This document shows positions 1 to 6,021 of a stretch of 6,021 bases of DNA, one piece after another. Position 1 is the first letter of the stretch. Each line of letters begins with the position of its first letter. The notes below the pieces were generated by a model. That model was not told where the DNA came from and searched no databases. It was given only the letters and a program-made list of their open reading frames with translations. Source of the DNA: Acidobacteriota bacterium (GTDB lineage: Bacteria; Acidobacteriota; Terriglobia; Terriglobales; Acidobacteriaceae); contig JAJZIF010000256.1 of NCBI GenBank assembly GCA_021810735.1, positions 1-6,021 of the forward strand, given 5' to 3'. A program made the translations under genes and the position numbers.

Positions 1-1701
1 TTTAATGGGGAAATTTATAACCACCTGGAACTGCGGCAGGAATTGGCAGGGCTGGGGCACCGTTTTGCATCCACCTGCGACACCGAAACCGTGCTCCATG
101 CGTTCCTGGAGTGGGACACGGGCTGCTTTGAGCGGATGCGCGGCATGTTCGGCGTGGCGCTGTGGCAGCAGAGCCGGCGACGCCTTGTGCTGGGACGCGA
201 CCGCGTGGGTATTAAGCCACTGTATGTGGCCCGGCAGGGCGAGGACCTGCTGTTTGCCTCGGAGCTGAAGGGAATCCTCATCCATCCCGAATTTGAGCGG
301 CGGCTGAGCCTGCAGGGGCTGGACTGCTACCTCTCAATGAACTACGTGCCCGCGCCGTGGACGCTCGTGGAAGGCGTGGAGAAGCTGGCCCCCGGCCACT
401 GGATGGAGTGGCGGAACGGAAAAATCCGCACCGAGTGCTATTGGCAGGTGCCGGAGATTGAGCCGAAGAGGATTTCGCTCGACGAGGCGAAAGAGGAACT
501 GGACCGGCTGCTGACTGAATCCGTGGCGGAGCAGATGCTTTCCGACGTGCCGCTGGGCGTGTGGCTGAGCGGCGGTGTGGATTCGTCGACGATCCTGCAT
601 TATGCCTCGCGGGCCTCGCGGGAGCCGCTGCGGACCTTCTCGATTTCGTTCCGGGGCCGCAGCTTCGACGAGTCGGATTACATTGCCGAGGTGGCCCGGC
701 ACTATGGGACACGGCACGAGCAGCTGGATCTGAACCTGGACCAGGATTTGCAGGGCGCGATCCGGGAATTGACATACTACTCCGACGAGCCAAGCGCGGA
801 CTCCGGCGCGCTGCCGGTGTGGTTCCTCTCAAAGCTGACCCGGCAGAGTTGCACGGTGGCGTTCAGCGGCGAGGGCTCGGACGAGATTTTCGGCGGCTAC
901 CTGACTTACCGGGCCAATCGCATCGCAAGGCGCGTACGCCTGCTGCCCGAGGCCGTGATTCGCAGGCTGATTGACGGAATGCGTGCATGGCCGGCCTCCG
1001 ACGAGAAAATTGGGCTCGACTACAAGATAAAGCGGCTGCTCGAAGGCAGCCTGTTGCCGGCCGAGGAAGGCCACGTCTTCTGGAACGGGACGTTCTCCGA
1101 GTCGGAAAAGGCGGCGCTGGTAAGAATGCCTCTGCCGGGCGCACTTGCGTGGCTGCTTTCCGGCCTGAAGGCCGCGCTGCCGGGGAACGGACTTGGCCCC
1201 TACATGAAATTTGACCAGGAGTGCTACCTGCCGGACGACATCCTGGTGAAGTCGGACCGTATGAGCATGGCGCATTCCATTGAGGTGCGCCCGCCGTTCC
1301 TGGATCACCGACTCATTGAGTTTGCCGCTGGACTACCCGCAAAACTGAAAGTTCAGGGGTCGCGGCAGAAGGTTCTGCTGAAGGAACTGATGCAGGACAA
1401 GCTGCCTCCTTCGATTCTGCAACGCAAAAAGGTTGGCTTCGATATTCCGGCGCACGAATGGTTCCGTGGACCGCTGCGCGGATTGCTGATGGACACTTTA
1501 GAATCGGGAGAGGCGGAGCATAGTGAGCTATTCCGCTTCGATACGATCTACGAACTGACCAAATTACATATGAATCGGAGCATCAACCTTGGCTTTCACC
1601 TGTGGGGCCTGATGGTTTTGTTCCTGTGGATGAAGGAATGGAAGATACAGTCCGCCCCGATGCTGCAGCCGAGCGCAGCTATGATCGCCCTGGAGGGATA
1701 A
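1..1701 (+). CDS. asnB: Asparagine synthase (glutamine-hydrolysing) / polysaccharide-type amidotransferase, 5'-truncated by window edge
   Basis: This enzyme class takes ammonia from glutamine in an N-terminal Ntn-type glutaminase domain and delivers it to an adenylated carboxylate in a C-terminal synthetase domain, in the cytoplasm. The frame is open from base 1 and starts in the glutaminase domain with FNGEIYN, followed by DTETVLHAF and GRDRVGIKPLY. Roughly 70 residues, including the catalytic Cys after the initiator Met, lie outside the window, so glutaminase competence cannot be judged. The synthetase domain shows the ATP-binding PP-loop SGGVDSS (fragment residues 190-196, bases 568-588), FSGEGSDEIFGGY (288-300) and the conserved SDRMSMAHSIEVRPPFLDH block. 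The visible 566 residues plus the missing part give about 635, normal for the family. The length and a downstream glycosyltransferase gene resemble exopolysaccharide/exosortase-associated amidotransferases, so the acceptor may be a sugar acid rather than aspartate (inference). The 3' end overlaps the next gene. Confidence 0.95.
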   Translation, partial: FNGEIYNHLELRQELAGLGHRFASTCDTETVLHAFLEWDTGCFERMRGMFGVALWQQSRRRLVLGRDRVGIKPLYVARQGEDLLFASELKGILIHPEFERRLSLQGLDCYLSMNYVPAPWTLVEGVEKLAPGHWMEWRNGKIRTECYWQVPEIEPKRISLDEAKEELDRLLTESVAEQMLSDVPLGVWLSGGVDSSTILHYASRASREPLRTFSISFRGRSFDESDYIAEVARHYGTRHEQLDLNLDQDLQGAIRELTYYSDEPSADSGALPVWFLSKLTRQSCTVAFSGEGSDEIFGGYLTYRANRIARRVRLLPEAVIRRLIDGMRAWPASDEKIGLDYKIKRLLEGSLLPAEEGHVFWNGTFSESEKAALVRMPLPGALAWLLSGLKAALPGNGLGPYMKFDQECYLPDDILVKSDRMSMAHSIEVRPPFLDHRLIEFAAGLPAKLKVQGSRQKVLLKELMQDKLPPSILQRKKVGFDIPAHEWFRGPLRGLLMDTLESGEAEHSELFRFDTIYELTKLHMNRSINLGFHLWGLMVLFLWMKEWKIQSAPMLQPSAAMIALEG

Positions 1702-3518
1702 GCCGCCGCCAGGTCACCCTCATCGTTTTCTTATTTGCAGCCGCTGTTTACATCGGCTGCATTTTTTCGCCGCCATCATTGATGGACGACGTGGACGCCG
1801 TGCAGGCGCAGATCGCCGTGAACATGATGCACTCCGGACATTGGGTGACGGCGCGGCTGGATGGCGTGCCCTATCTCGAAAAGCCGCCGCTGATTTACTG
1901 GATGATGGCGGGCAGCTTCAAGCTCTTTGGCGTGCACACCTGGTCGGCACGCGTGCCGGTAGTGCTTTCGGCCATTGCGCTGTGCCTGGTCACGGCATGG
2001 TTCGGGATATGGGCCTTCGAGCGGCGAAAAGCGGGCCTCTATGCCGGTCTGTGCATGGCCACGTGTATCGGATTATGGCTGTTCACGCGCATCCAGATTC
2101 CGAATGTAACCCTGGTGCTTACGATTACCCTCACCATGTGGGCCTTCCTGCGCCTGATCGAAGACGACGTGAAGCATCCGCGATGGTGGGCGGTGCTCAT
2201 TGGGATATGCTTTGGAACCGGGCTGCTGCTGGAGAGCCTGATCGGGGTGGTCTTCCCCATCGGCGCGTGGATCGTGTACTTCGCCCTGACGAAGCGGCTC
2301 TTCCGGTGGGACTCGTGGAAGCGGCTGCATCCGGTGCTGGTGACGGTTGTCATGCTGGCGGTTGCCGCACCGTGGCACATTCTGGCGACGCTCAGAAATC
2401 CGCCGTACTTCGTCTTCACGATGAAGAGTATTCCAGGGCAGTGGCATGGGTTCCTGTGGTTCTTCTTCATCAACGAGCAACTGCTGCGCTTCCTGAATAT
2501 GCGCTACCCGCGCGACTACGCGACCGTGCCGCGCTACCTCTTCTGGCTCTTCAACCTGATCTGGCTATTCCCGTGGAGCGTGTACATTCCGGCAACCTTC
2601 AAGCTCTCTTATAAGCCGCTGGATCGCGCCGGACGGACCCGGCTGCTGGCGCTCTGCTGGATTGGCGTCGTCATGGTGTTCTTTACGTTCTCAACAACGC
2701 AGGAATACTACTCGATGCCGATTTATCCGGCAATTGCGCTGCTGGTGGGCTCCGCGCTGCTGGTGGATAACAAGGCCAAGCGCTGGGGCACGCGCGCGCT
2801 GACCATCATCTGCACCGCGTGTGCGATTTCCGCCATCGGAATCCTGATTGCGGTGCGCCATGTGCCGACGCCGGGCGACATTTCGCATGCGCTCGTGCGG
2901 CATCCGAGCGCCTACAAGCTGTCGCTGGGCCACATGGAAGACCTCACGCTGGACTCGTTTGCGTACCTGCGCTTCCCGCTGGGGATGGCGGCTGTCGCCT
3001 TCCTGATTGGCGCGGCGAGCACGCTGCGCACCACGTGGAAGAAGAGCTACCTGGGCGTGGCGCTGATGATGGTGGTGTTCTTCCAGGCGGCGCATGCGGC
3101 CATGGCCACGTTCGATCCATACATGTCGTCGCGCCCGCTGATCCGCACGCTCCAGGCTTCGCCTCCGGGCAAGCTGATGATCGATCATCACTACTATTAC
3201 TTCTCATCGCTATTCTTCTACACCGACCGGAAGGCGCTGATGCTGAACGGGCGGTACATGAACCTGGTGTACGGCTCGTATTCGCCGCGCTCGGAAGATC
3301 CCTTCATCGACAACGCGCAGTTCCAGCAGATGTGGATGCAGCCGCAGCGCTGGTACATGTTTGCGAAGAAGTCGCAGGTGGAGGATCTGGTGTCGCTGGT
3401 GGGCGCCGATCATCTGTACATCCTCGATCGGGCCGGAGACAAGGTGCTGTTCACCAACGAGCCGGTGCCGGACCGGGCTGTGGAGTTCCCAACCGCCGCG
3501 GAGTTTGCTCCGCAATAA
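1638..3518 (+). CDS. ArnT/PMT-like membrane glycosyltransferase (GT83/GT39-type)
   Basis: The predicted product is an integral inner-membrane glycosyltransferase of about 626 residues. Members of this superfamily move a sugar from a polyprenyl-phosphate donor to lipid A, glycan or protein on the periplasmic side. A short polar N-terminus is followed by a first membrane helix (about residues 26-43) and a periplasmic loop with the acidic cluster DDVD (50-53). LEKPPLIYW then follows, with K82 at the position of the conserved ArnT lysine. About a dozen hydrophobic helices follow, up to about residue 485. The last ~140 residues form a Tyr/His-rich soluble domain (DHHYYYFSS, NGRYMNLVYGSY), as in ArnT-like proteins. 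The ATG at 1638 was chosen because GGA lies about 7 bases upstream. GTG codons at 1602 and 1626 are alternatives without a visible ribosome site. It overlaps the amidotransferase gene by 64 bp, implying co-transcription. One oddity is an Asn at residue 156, where homologues usually carry Asp. Sugar donor and acceptor are unknown. Confidence 0.9.
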   Translation: MEDTVRPDAAAERSYDRPGGISRRQVTLIVFLFAAAVYIGCIFSPPSLMDDVDAVQAQIAVNMMHSGHWVTARLDGVPYLEKPPLIYWMMAGSFKLFGVHTWSARVPVVLSAIALCLVTAWFGIWAFERRKAGLYAGLCMATCIGLWLFTRIQIPNVTLVLTITLTMWAFLRLIEDDVKHPRWWAVLIGICFGTGLLLESLIGVVFPIGAWIVYFALTKRLFRWDSWKRLHPVLVTVVMLAVAAPWHILATLRNPPYFVFTMKSIPGQWHGFLWFFFINEQLLRFLNMRYPRDYATVPRYLFWLFNLIWLFPWSVYIPATFKLSYKPLDRAGRTRLLALCWIGVVMVFFTFSTTQEYYSMPIYPAIALLVGSALLVDNKAKRWGTRALTIICTACAISAIGILIAVRHVPTPGDISHALVRHPSAYKLSLGHMEDLTLDSFAYLRFPLGMAAVAFLIGAASTLRTTWKKSYLGVALMMVVFFQAAHAAMATFDPYMSSRPLIRTLQASPPGKLMIDHHYYYFSSLFFYTDRKALMLNGRYMNLVYGSYSPRSEDPFIDNAQFQQMWMQPQRWYMFAKKSQVEDLVSLVGADHLYILDRAGDKVLFTNEPVPDRAVEFPTAAEFAPQ

Positions 3519-3542
3519 AAGACCACGCGAACGATATTCACC

Positions 3543-3587
3543 GACGCCGGGCACACAACCAACTGCGTGTACCCGGCGTCTTTCCTT
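3543..3587 (+). terminator. Intrinsic (Rho-independent) terminator after the glycosyltransferase gene
   Basis: A perfect 9-bp inverted repeat, GACGCCGGG (3543-3551) and CCCGGCGTC (3572-3580), begins 24 bases after the stop codon. The stem can extend inward past one C/A mismatch by ACAC/GTGT, leaving a loop of about 10 bases. It is followed directly by the pyrimidine tract TTTCCTT. The strong G+C stem, T-rich tail and position support termination of the amidotransferase-glycosyltransferase unit. The U-tract is interrupted by CC, so some readthrough into the next gene is possible. Confidence 0.8.
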
Positions 3588-3657
3588 GGTAAGCCTCAGA
3601 TGGATATCTCCCCCTTCGGCAACGAGAACGAGCGGTTGCCGGCGGACTTCGAACGAC

Positions 3658-3661
3658 GAGG
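3658..3661 (+). promoter_or_regulatory. Ribosome binding site GAGG deciding the TTG start of the radical SAM gene
   Basis: GAGG lies 6 bases before the TTG at 3668, a good Shine-Dalgarno match and spacing. The frame has no ATG or GTG between its upstream stop (TAA at 3590-3592) and the first cysteine motif, so this site is the main argument for initiating at the rare codon TTG. A second TTG at 3716, preceded by GGGGAG with a 4-base spacer, is a less likely alternative. Confidence 0.55.
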
Positions 3662-3667
3662 TACGAC

Positions 3668-4705
3668 TTGCGTCTCACCAACCTTTATCTTCCCCGCGTT
3701 TGGGCGGGGAGCCAGTTGGACGAGAAGTTTTTACCACCGGATATCCATCCCCTTTCCGCGCATATCAAGCTGACGGAAAACTGCCAGGCGCGCTGCGTGA
3801 GCTGCGACTACTGGAAAACAACCTGGAAGGACGGCATCAGCACGGAACGTGCGATCCGCCTCGTCGATGAAATTGCAGAGCTGGGCATCGGCACGCTGCG
3901 TATGACGGGCGGCGAACCGCTGATCCGCAAAGACCTGTTTGACGTGCTGGAGCGGTCGCGCGCCAGAGATTTCGGGCGCGTGATTCTGCAAACCAACGGC
4001 CTGCTGCTGAAGCGATTCCACCAACAGATGAACGCCTCGCCGATCACGCATGTGAATGTGTCGATCGACGGCATGCGCAAAACCAATGACCGTATTCGCG
4101 GCGTCGAGGGGTATTTCGACCTGGCTGTGGAGGGAATTCAGGCGCTGCATGGCAAGAAGGTGTCCTTTACCGTAACGCTGAACGGCATTTCGGCAGCAGA
4201 ACTGGACGAGCTGGCAAGCGTGGCGCGCGGGCTGGGAGCGGAGGTCGGGTACAACATCCTCAGCCGGAATCTCTTCTTTCTGGCGAATGCCGACCTGGTG
4301 TCCCTTTGGCCGAACAAGGACCGGGTTGCACTGCTCGAAAGATTTGCGCGCGAGGCGATGAGGCGGCCTGAGTTCGAAGTGGAATACCTGCGGAAGTATT
4401 ACAGCCACGAGGCGCTGGACGAGCCGCCCTGCGTGCTTGGTTACCTGCAGGTGTTTGTGCTGTCCAACGGCGACGTGCTGACGGGGTGCTACCCGCTGCC
4501 GCCGGTGGGCAACATTGTGCAGAGCAGCCTGCGCGAGGTGCTGGCGTCAGAGGCTTACCGGAAGCAGGCAGCGGCGATGGTGCGCCGCGAGTGCCCGGGC
4601 TGCACCTGCGGCGTGGAGTCATCGCTGGCCATGAAGCATGCGGTTTCAAGCGGCTTCTTTGAGTTGAACCGGCTGCTGCACGGAAGCAGCTCGAGCCTTC
4701 CATGA
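3668..4705 (+). CDS. Radical SAM protein with SPASM/twitch-like cysteine-rich C-terminus
   Basis: The predicted cytoplasmic enzyme has 345 residues. It should reductively cleave S-adenosylmethionine with a [4Fe-4S] cluster to start radical chemistry on an unknown substrate. The cluster motif CxxxCxxC is C39-C43-C46 (NCQARCVSCDYW), followed by the SAM-binding GGEP at 81-84 (RMTGGEPLIRKDL), then QTNGLLL and VNVSIDG strands of the partial TIM barrel. The C-terminus has C255, C274 (SNGDVLTGCYPLPPVGN) and the cluster C309-C312-C314 (ECPGCTC). This fits an auxiliary Fe-S cluster of the SPASM or shortened 'twitch' type found in peptide- and carbohydrate-modifying enzymes and in MoaA/PqqE relatives. 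It lacks the length and B12 domain of HpnJ and does not look like HpnH. The start is TTG at 3668 with GAGG upstream, and a frameshifted N-terminus is possible. A terminator separates it from the gene before, and it converges on the - strand gene with a 21-bp gap. The substrate cannot be deduced. Confidence 0.88.
   Translation: MRLTNLYLPRVWAGSQLDEKFLPPDIHPLSAHIKLTENCQARCVSCDYWKTTWKDGISTERAIRLVDEIAELGIGTLRMTGGEPLIRKDLFDVLERSRARDFGRVILQTNGLLLKRFHQQMNASPITHVNVSIDGMRKTNDRIRGVEGYFDLAVEGIQALHGKKVSFTVTLNGISAAELDELASVARGLGAEVGYNILSRNLFFLANADLVSLWPNKDRVALLERFAREAMRRPEFEVEYLRKYYSHEALDEPPCVLGYLQVFVLSNGDVLTGCYPLPPVGNIVQSSLREVLASEAYRKQAAAMVRRECPGCTCGVESSLAMKHAVSSGFFELNRLLHGSSSSLP
3691..3710 (+). other. Short perfect hairpin in the start region of the radical SAM gene
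   Basis: TCCCCGC (3691-3697) and GCGGGGA (3704-3710) form a 7-bp perfect stem with a 6-base loop, about 23 bases into the coding sequence from the TTG start. It would sequester the GGGGAG that could act as ribosome site for the downstream TTG at 3716. It could slow early translation or be chance in G+C-rich DNA. No T-tract follows, so it is not a terminator. Confidence 0.4.
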
Positions 4706-4726
4706 GAAGACCCTGGAACCGCTGCG

Positions 4727-5950
4727 TCAATGCTCAACGTGCTGCGCAGCGGCGCTGACGCCGCCGCCGGAGCGCGCGGGCACCAGCTGTCCGTTCACGA
4801 TCACGTAGTCATGGCCACGCCAGCGGATGGTGCGGCGCAGGAAGCTGACAGCCCAGATCACCGTGGCCGTGGCGTCCCACAGCGGCACCAGCAGAAGCTG
4901 CTTCCAAAGGCCGCGCTGACGCAAGCCGACGCGGCCCACGATGAGAGTGAGCAGCGAACGGACAAAGAGATACGCAAAAAGAAAGCTGAGCGCGATCACG
5001 GGGCGCGGAGCCAGCGCGATGGCCAGCAGCGTCCACGGCAGGCCGAGCGTGAAGATGAGGCCCAGGTGACCCGCCGGGCGCATGTGGCGCATGACGGTCA
5101 TCCAGCGCAGGCGCTTGAAGAAAAGCTCCCCGAAGGACTGAAAGTCCGGAACAGTGGCGACAGCATAGGGCAGCAGGACGACTTCCCTGCCCTGTTCGGC
5201 GATGAGGCGGCCGATGAGCAGATCATCCGCGGGCCGATTCTCAATCGCCGCGTAGCCTCCGAACTCGCGCAGACAGGAAACGCGGGTGGCAATCGTGGGG
5301 CCGAGGGCAAACTTGATGCCGTCGAGCTCCTTTGCCACAAACAAGCCGGGATAGAAATCCGAGAGCATGCCGGCTTCCTGCAGGTGCTGAACCCATGTGG
5401 CACCTTGCGAGGCGTCCGGATCCGGAGCATACAGGCAGGTGACGGCGCCAACACTGGGATTGGCCAGTGGTGCGATCAGGCGGCGCAGGTAGCCTGGCTC
5501 GACGCGTACGTCGCTGTCATTGATGACGAGATGCTCGTAGGCCGCTTCGTCGGTAAGGCGGGCGAGCTTGGCGCATTTGTCGTTCGTGGCTTCGCGGCCG
5601 GAGCCAATGATGGTGCGAATGGTGACGCGAGGAAAGTCCGCGGCGATGCGCTGGATGACGGGCAGCGCGGGATCAGAGGTGTCGCCGACGCAGAAAAGGA
5701 TTTCGTACTCCGGGTAGTCGAGGCGGCAGAAGCTGGCGAAGTTCTCGTAGGCTTCAGGATCGAGGCCGCGCACGGGCTTCAAGATGCTGACAGGTGGGAG
5801 AAATTCGTTCGCGGCGCGGGAATGGGGCTTGCGACCGGCAAAAAAACGGAGCGAGCTGAATACAGCAAGGGCATAGTAGATGAACGGAATGGCCGCAATG
5901 CCAAGAAGCGCGATGCGCAAAGACGGAATAAAAAGGAGTGCGATTTGCAT
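4727..5950 (-). CDS. GT2/GT21 membrane glycosyltransferase, HpnI-like / ceramide glucosyltransferase-like
   Basis: The predicted product is a 407-residue membrane-anchored enzyme that would transfer a sugar from a nucleotide donor to a lipid alcohol on the cytoplasmic face. HpnI proteins act on bacteriohopanetetrol and relatives act on ceramide. An N-terminal helix (about 10-35) precedes a GT-A domain opening with PVSILKPVRGLD (53-64). NDSD at 144-147 is the metal/nucleotide-binding acidic motif, and ADD at 241-243 matches the catalytic-base region. KRLRW at 279-283 corresponds to the (Q/R)xxRW motif, with Lys in the first position. Three C-terminal hydrophobic segments (about 296-315, 317-337, 352-370) are followed by RGHDYVIVNGQL, typical of the GT21/HpnI end. 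The ATG at 5948-5950 is the only start codon near the N-terminus, but no good Shine-Dalgarno is seen, and the frame stays open upstream to the window edge without another ATG, GTG or TTG. No hopanoid genes lie alongside, so substrate (hopanoid, ceramide or another lipid) remains open. Confidence 0.9.
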   Translation of the reverse strand: MQIALLFIPSLRIALLGIAAIPFIYYALAVFSSLRFFAGRKPHSRAANEFLPPVSILKPVRGLDPEAYENFASFCRLDYPEYEILFCVGDTSDPALPVIQRIAADFPRVTIRTIIGSGREATNDKCAKLARLTDEAAYEHLVINDSDVRVEPGYLRRLIAPLANPSVGAVTCLYAPDPDASQGATWVQHLQEAGMLSDFYPGLFVAKELDGIKFALGPTIATRVSCLREFGGYAAIENRPADDLLIGRLIAEQGREVVLLPYAVATVPDFQSFGELFFKRLRWMTVMRHMRPAGHLGLIFTLGLPWTLLAIALAPRPVIALSFLFAYLFVRSLLTLIVGRVGLRQRGLWKQLLLVPLWDATATVIWAVSFLRRTIRWRGHDYVIVNGQLVPARSGGGVSAAAQHVEH

Positions 5951-5971
5951 GAGCTGAATGGGGGGCCTGGA

Positions 5972-5977
5972 ATTATG
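5972..5977 (-). promoter_or_regulatory. Possible -10 element for the HpnI-like gene
   Basis: Read on the - strand, CATAAT (5 of 6 matches to TATAAT) lies 21 bases upstream of the ATG. This would give a short leader of about 15 bases. No convincing -35 hexamer is found at 16-18 bases spacing (the sequence there is AAAAAT-like), and the A/T-rich patch just upstream could serve as an UP-like element. It is a weak call based on a single hexamer. Confidence 0.25.
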
Positions 5978-6021
5978 CAGCGTACCGCAGGCACATTTTT
6001 CTGTCCCCTGAACTTTCTTCG

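Noticed and set aside
278..832. Open reading frame of 184 codons on the - strand inside the amidotransferase gene
   Set aside because: It is an Arg/Pro/Ser/Ala-rich low-complexity translation antisense to a strongly conserved gene, with no recognisable motif. This is typical of shadow frames in G+C-rich DNA.
1841..2614. Long + strand frame of 257 codons within the ArnT-like gene
   Set aside because: It lies in the wrong frame of a gene with clear membrane helices and family motifs, and its composition is not protein-like.
2819..3592. Another 257-codon + strand frame running past the transferase stop through the terminator
   Set aside because: It overlaps the conserved C-terminal domain in another frame and reads through the terminator hairpin. 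No domain is recognisable.
3588..3667. Search for a promoter of the radical SAM gene
   Set aside because: No pair of -35 and -10 hexamers with acceptable spacing was found. TTGCCG at 3636 and GATATC-like bases at 3604 do not combine.
3731..4408. 225-codon - strand frame antisense to the radical SAM gene
   Set aside because: It is opposite the conserved CxxxCxxC and GGEP region of a convincing gene, with no motif of its own.
4721..4761. Palindromes (GCTGCGCAGC at 4741-4750, GCGTCA/TGACGC arms) near the convergent gene ends, considered as a bidirectional terminator
   Set aside because: They lie mostly inside the coding end of the - strand gene, offer competing weak stems, and have no T-tract on either strand.
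1..6021. Search for tRNA, rRNA, CRISPR, insertion sequences, direct repeats and attachment sites
   Set aside because: No cloverleaf-like sequence, regularly spaced repeats, transposase-like protein or long terminal inverted repeats were seen by eye.

Overview
The window is about 60% G+C by eye. It is gene-dense bacterial chromosome with four protein genes, three on the + strand and one convergent on the - strand. The style of the proteins suggests a soil-type Acidobacteriota (Terriglobia). The main clues are an ArnT-like transferase with an 'SLMDDVDA' first loop and a GT2/GT21 glycosyltransferase of the HpnI/ceramide-glucosyltransferase kind. This assignment rests on recognition from memory, with no search, so it is tentative.

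Left part (1-3518): the window opens inside an asparagine-synthase-type amidotransferase whose first ~70 residues lie upstream. Its stop codon overlaps the start of a large membrane glycosyltransferase of the ArnT/PMT type by about 64 bp, so the two genes look co-transcribed and possibly translationally coupled. A strong intrinsic terminator follows at about 3543-3587. In polysaccharide clusters such amidotransferases often modify sugars or glycans rather than make free asparagine, and ArnT-like enzymes move a sugar from a polyprenyl carrier on the periplasmic side. A surface-glycan or lipid modification role is therefore a reasonable inference, but it is not proven here.

Middle (3588-4705): a radical SAM protein with the CxxxCxxC cluster motif and a cysteine-rich C-terminus (auxiliary Fe-S, SPASM/twitch-like). 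It appears to start at a TTG with a good GAGG ribosome binding site. Just upstream, codon-position composition hints at a coding stretch in another frame, so either the start is truly TTG or a frameshift has cut off the N-terminus.

Right part (4727-5950, - strand): a GT2/GT21 membrane glycosyltransferase resembling HpnI (hopanoid glycosylation) and ceramide glucosyltransferases, ending 21 bp from the radical SAM stop. Its promoter region is in the last 71 bp. No RNA genes, mobile elements, CRISPR arrays or long repeats were seen, and no gene-free stretch exceeds 150 bp. The window looks like an ordinary envelope/glycoconjugate neighbourhood. The points worth checking are an Asn at a normally acidic site in the ArnT-like enzyme and the 5' end of the radical SAM gene.
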